Shown here piece by piece: positions 60,575 through 64,000 of a DNA stretch of 64,000 nucleotides (position 1 is its first letter; each line of letters starts with the position of its first letter). Source of the DNA: Solea solea (taxonomy: Eukaryota; Chordata; Actinopteri; Pleuronectiformes; Soleidae). The stretch spans positions 13,977,821 through 14,041,820 of the forward strand of contig NC_081142.1 of the NCBI RefSeq assembly GCF_958295425.1. Reading direction: 5' to 3'. The notes under the pieces are model-generated. The model worked only from the letters and a program-made list of their open reading frames with translations. It had not been told where the DNA came from and did no database searches. A program made the position numbers and the translations under genes.

Positions 60575-60793
60575 AAAGAAGCTAACTCCCACTCTGGCTG
60601 CTTTGTCTGTTTGGGCTGCTCTAGAAAACATGGTGGTGCAAGATGGCCTCTGCAAAGCAAGGCCCTTATAAGCATATTGTACTTATAAAAGGGTTTATTT
60701 AAATGAATTTAAGCATGTAAAGTGAGTATACATGAATCAAACTTACTTACAGGTAGTTTCAGTTCAATATCCCCTCTTAAATGTTATACACCA
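60575..60793. mobile_element. Decayed fish MITE
   Basis: The text ACTCCCACTCTGGCTGCTTT, then GAAAACATGGTGGTGCAAGA, then ATAAAAGGGTTTATTT, and the end TCTTAAATGTTATACACCAG match the order of a widespread fish MITE that I know, whose terminus resembles CTGGTGTATAACATTTAAGA read inward. The opposite terminus is not preserved. The 98-codon frame crossing it is spurious. Confidence 0.45.
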
Positions 60794-61809
60794 GAAAATA
60801 GTGTGCAATAGACATGAAAATAACTACACACAACTGTGTGAATCACTAAAAGTGTAAGATAGGACCTGTAGTCGCTCCACAACCATTTGCACATTGACCA
60901 CATTCTTTTAACTAGGCCCCCATCTTGTTTTTTTTTTTTTTTTTTTTGCCCTATAACTGCTGCAATATATTTTGTCCCTGTTGCTGCATTTGCCTCACTC
61001 TGCAGCTCTGGCAAACTCATCAATGCACTTCGTGCTGATAAGATGAATAAGCATTGCACATTAACTGCATTTGCAAATTGATGTTTTGGTAAGATAAATG
61101 TATTGAAACCCTGAACTCAAGCATTAGGAGTTCACATTTATTTAGAACAACAATACAATTGTTCCAAGCACAGCTCAGGTACGGTAGATATTGTAGCGGG
61201 CAATAGCAGTGGCATATTTGCTCATCAATTGATTTGTGAGAAGATCGGGGTAGCAAGTTGGTAATATAACAAGATAACAAGTGCGCAAACTCGTTGTTAG
61301 TCTTTTAAATGCAAGGTTATTTTTATTTGTGTGTGTGTTTTTGTGTGTGTGTGTGTGTGTGTAGATTAACATTTCTCCAGTCCATGAATAAAAGATATTA
61401 CGAAAGTCTTGGGAGCAGTGAATTATTGAAGAGACAGTAACAAGGCAGATGCAGGGGCCAGGTGTAAGGGTTTCCAAAAATCTGTGTGTGCATGCATGTG
61501 CAAGCAAGAGAGAATGAGAGACAGTTGGACAGAAAAAGAGGGAGAGAGAGACTGAGAGGGAGGAAAGGTTCAAGGACTAGTCATCATTATTGGTTGATTG
61601 GTCGAGAGTAAGAAAATGTCTGAATTAGGCAAATGTATTTGCAGATCAAAATGCAAAGAAACTGAGAGTGAGAGAAGAGAGAAGGAGTGAAAACGATTAC
61701 ATAACTAATTGAGATGCAAACAAAAGTTATGGTCTGTGTAGTGAAGGAATAGAGAGTGGACAGCTGGAATGACGAAGACCAAAAACTCTCAACCATATTG
61801 CAAATTAGT
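60794..61809. other. Non-coding stretch with T20 and GT tracts
   Basis: A run of 20 T lies at 60928-60947 and a GT tract at 61343-61362. The stretch 61500-61560 is GA-rich. No supported frame. Confidence 0.55.
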
Positions 61810-61844
61810 ATAAGTTGCTTTTTTATTTAAAAAAAGCAACTTAT
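61810..61844. repeat. Perfect 15-bp inverted repeat (hairpin)
   Basis: The arms ATAAGTTGCTTTTTT (61810-61824) and AAAAAAGCAACTTAT (61830-61844) are exact complements with a 5-nt loop. Since one arm ends in T6, it resembles a terminator in shape, but this is nuclear vertebrate-type DNA and no gene precedes it. Confidence 0.9.
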
Positions 61845-64000
61845 CAGCTTCCATGGCCAGACATTAAAACAAACCACCATGCAGTTCAATCAAACATGAG
61901 TGTTTTTGTTAAGTTAAGGCCCGGACAGCACTTTCCTGAGCTTAGGGAATGATTTTGGTGTGGTCAGACAGAAAAAGTAATTTAGGATTTATTCCTTTAT
62001 TTATATAATTCCATTATTTCATTAAAATTGCCATTTACATAGTGTTTTTAATTATAGTGTGTCTTAATTTCTAGTTTGAGTATGTGTGTGTGATGAAGGC
62101 CCACCCATATCTGGAGTATATGGCAAGTGCTGCAGTCTAGTGGTGTGGCTGACTGGGAACATCTTTAGACTTTAGAGTTGCAGCGGACTGTCTGGCAGTT
62201 TGTTCTTTTGCCAATTCATGGCTACGAGTGCATTAAGTTAAGACACTGCATGGTATTGTTCTCGGATCTCAGTTGTCAGCTTTTGAAAGACATATTTTTT
62301 TGTGCCGTGAATGCTTGTAGCTGACCAACATTTCTGATGATCCACAGTGATGCAGGGAAAGTGAGGGCATCAAGTAGATAAAAGTGACAAAAGTACAAGT
62401 GGGTCTGTAAAATATTGACAGTATGAAACTAAAATCATATACCTTCCTCCTGATTTTTGTACTTTTTATCATGGATGTTTGGTGTGAGAAACATTAATAA
62501 GTGATACCTACAACCTGAAATCATCAATATAAATAAGAATAAGACTTGTTCTATGCGATAAAACATTTGATTAATGCATTCTTTATTTATTACTTACTCA
62601 AATTTCTTTAAGTATGCTTTTGATATTTTTTTCTTATTATTCCTTGCAGTTGTCATTTTTTCCCCATGTTTCACCCCATTCAGCTTTGGTAAGATGGAGC
62701 ATACCACTCTCTCATCAAAACACAATTTAGGAATCATCCATTGTTGGAGTGTTTGCAGCAATGCATGCTGCTCCCACACAGAAGCAAATCCCACTGGTTT
62801 GCTGACATTAGACCAGTCAATACAGACTGTAGCGGTGCAATGATAAAAGCCATAAAGTAAAAACTGCAAAGAATTGATTGAAAGGGGGTTGGACTATGCT
62901 CCATTATTCATATTGTCTGGTACCACTATGCTCTCTTTGGGTTAACTACAAAGCCCAGCGTCAGTAAGAAGAAAGGCTGCTATCCCACTAGGCAACATGA
63001 AACGCCTCAGAATATTTATTGGAGCCCACAGGGGATGATCTGGCAGACGGCAAAGTCAAACAGCTTACCTGAAGGAGTCGGGTCAGTATAAGTTCAGCCA
63101 AACTGACAAAACCCCTTTGCTCTCAAAAACCAGATTAGCACCTCTTTGGGGAATCACCTTAGGATCGTCTGGCATTTGGTGTTCAGGAGGGATTTACATT
63201 TTATTATGATTGTTTATACACACCTAATGGTTTTTTTTAATAAGTACTACTGCGTTTATATGAACCCAGAGTGAGTGCAATAATGTTTATTCTTGGATTA
63301 CTCCGACTGCCAAATATAAACTTAGCAAAAGTCTTATTTTCTTCTCATTTGGCATGAGACATGGTATTTCTTTGTTATTCATATTGAGACTACATGTGAG
63401 GCAGTCTGTTTATGGAGTCTGTGTTGCTATGAGCCAGAGTCAGAAGGCTAATTAGCTTGCATGTTGTTCCATTTTTATACCATACTGAATTATCTTGACG
63501 TGTTTTTGGTCTTTCAAGAATAAAAAGCACCACATTGACATTAAGAATGCGACATTTGCCATCAAACCATTCCATTGGTTTGTATGGCTCACTCGCATTC
63601 TGTGTCTCAGTGGGCTTCACAGACTCACCATAGCCACAGATCTACACTCACTCCAAAGTCTTGCAAAAACCTCAACATACTGTATAAGGCAAAATAAGGG
63701 GAGCAAATCCAAGGAGATTCAGATCAAAGTGGGATTTCCACTCCCAAGATAAATTGAATTGCTATCAGAGCAGCTATAATCCAATCATAGGATTATAATA
63801 AATCCAGTAATCTTATATGGAGAAAAAATTAAGTCAAATAAGTCCAAAGGATGGACCCATTGGCTCAAATGAAACAGATGTTGAGTGGAGAAGTATCTGT
63901 CCTTTGGCATTTTGAGGGGTTTTGTGTTGTTTAAAGACAAGTGGACATGTGTGAGCTTTATGAAGATGATTCATCTCTCATCCAAAAGCTTATTCAGTTC
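61845..64000. other. Non-coding stretch to window end
   Basis: AT-rich with no domain-bearing frame, RNA gene or named repeat. Confidence 0.55.

Noticed and set aside
61810..61844. Rho-independent terminator
   Set aside because: The shape fits, but the window is vertebrate-type nuclear DNA with no bacterial gene before it.
1..64000. CRISPR array, phage, operon or other prokaryote-type defence system
   Set aside because: There are no regularly spaced repeats with unique spacers, no dense tandem genes and no ribosome-binding sites. Composition and repeats are those of a fish genome.

Overview
This window looks like euchromatic, largely non-coding DNA from a ray-finned fish. The base composition is AT-rich. 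Simple-sequence repeats are abundant: CA/GT, TA, GATA, CAG, GGT, TTCTC and poly-G. Many blocks resemble dispersed repeats that I remember from teleost genomes, including a tRNA-headed SINE with tetranucleotide tails, LINE-type 3' ends finishing in AATAAA plus a short iterated tail, and small inverted-repeat DNA transposons. There are no operons, bacterial promoters, rRNA genes or CRISPR arrays. No protein gene in the window can be named. Most open reading frames are short, lack domains, or lie inside repeats.

Layout. At 250-1600 there is a composite mobile element: an outer inverted-repeat element split by an inner 646-bp element with TTAA ends, which itself carries a 37-bp tandem repeat containing CCAAT boxes. 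From 3 to 6 kb there is one copy of a palindrome-bearing repeat (3168-3308; its inverted partner is at 57773-57911) and a possible decayed DNA transposon. SINE copies lie at 6.46-6.83 kb and 16.37-16.76 kb (two nearly identical full-length copies with perfect 12- and 13-bp target-site duplications), at 18.9 kb, at 55.5 kb (a 60-bp truncated remnant) and at 56.4 kb. From 17.3 to 27 kb there are several decayed DNA-transposon or retroposon blocks. From 27.9 to 41 kb the sequence is mostly unremarkable, with microsatellites and three weak exon candidates (29.5 kb minus strand, 34.3 kb plus strand, 40.0 kb plus strand). From 41.5 to 44.9 kb there is a cluster of fold-back structures and retroposon tails. 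At 46.8-47.6 kb lies a strongly C-rich island. From 47.6 to 64 kb there is mostly unique-looking non-coding sequence, with an 82-codon ATG ORF at 55.24 kb, the SINE remnants, and MITE-like sequence near 60.6 kb.

How it works together. The sequence shows no pathway or multi-gene system. It is best read as intergenic or intronic DNA shaped by waves of LINE-mobilised SINEs, non-LTR retroposons and small DNA transposons. The 34288-34400 exon candidate (AG acceptor, CAG|GTGAGC donor, well-behaved codons) is the best hint that the window might lie inside or beside a plus-strand gene. The statements resting on direct sequence comparison within the window are the SINE duplications, the nested inverted repeats, the hairpins and the paired repeats. 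Family names come from memory and are given low to moderate confidence.
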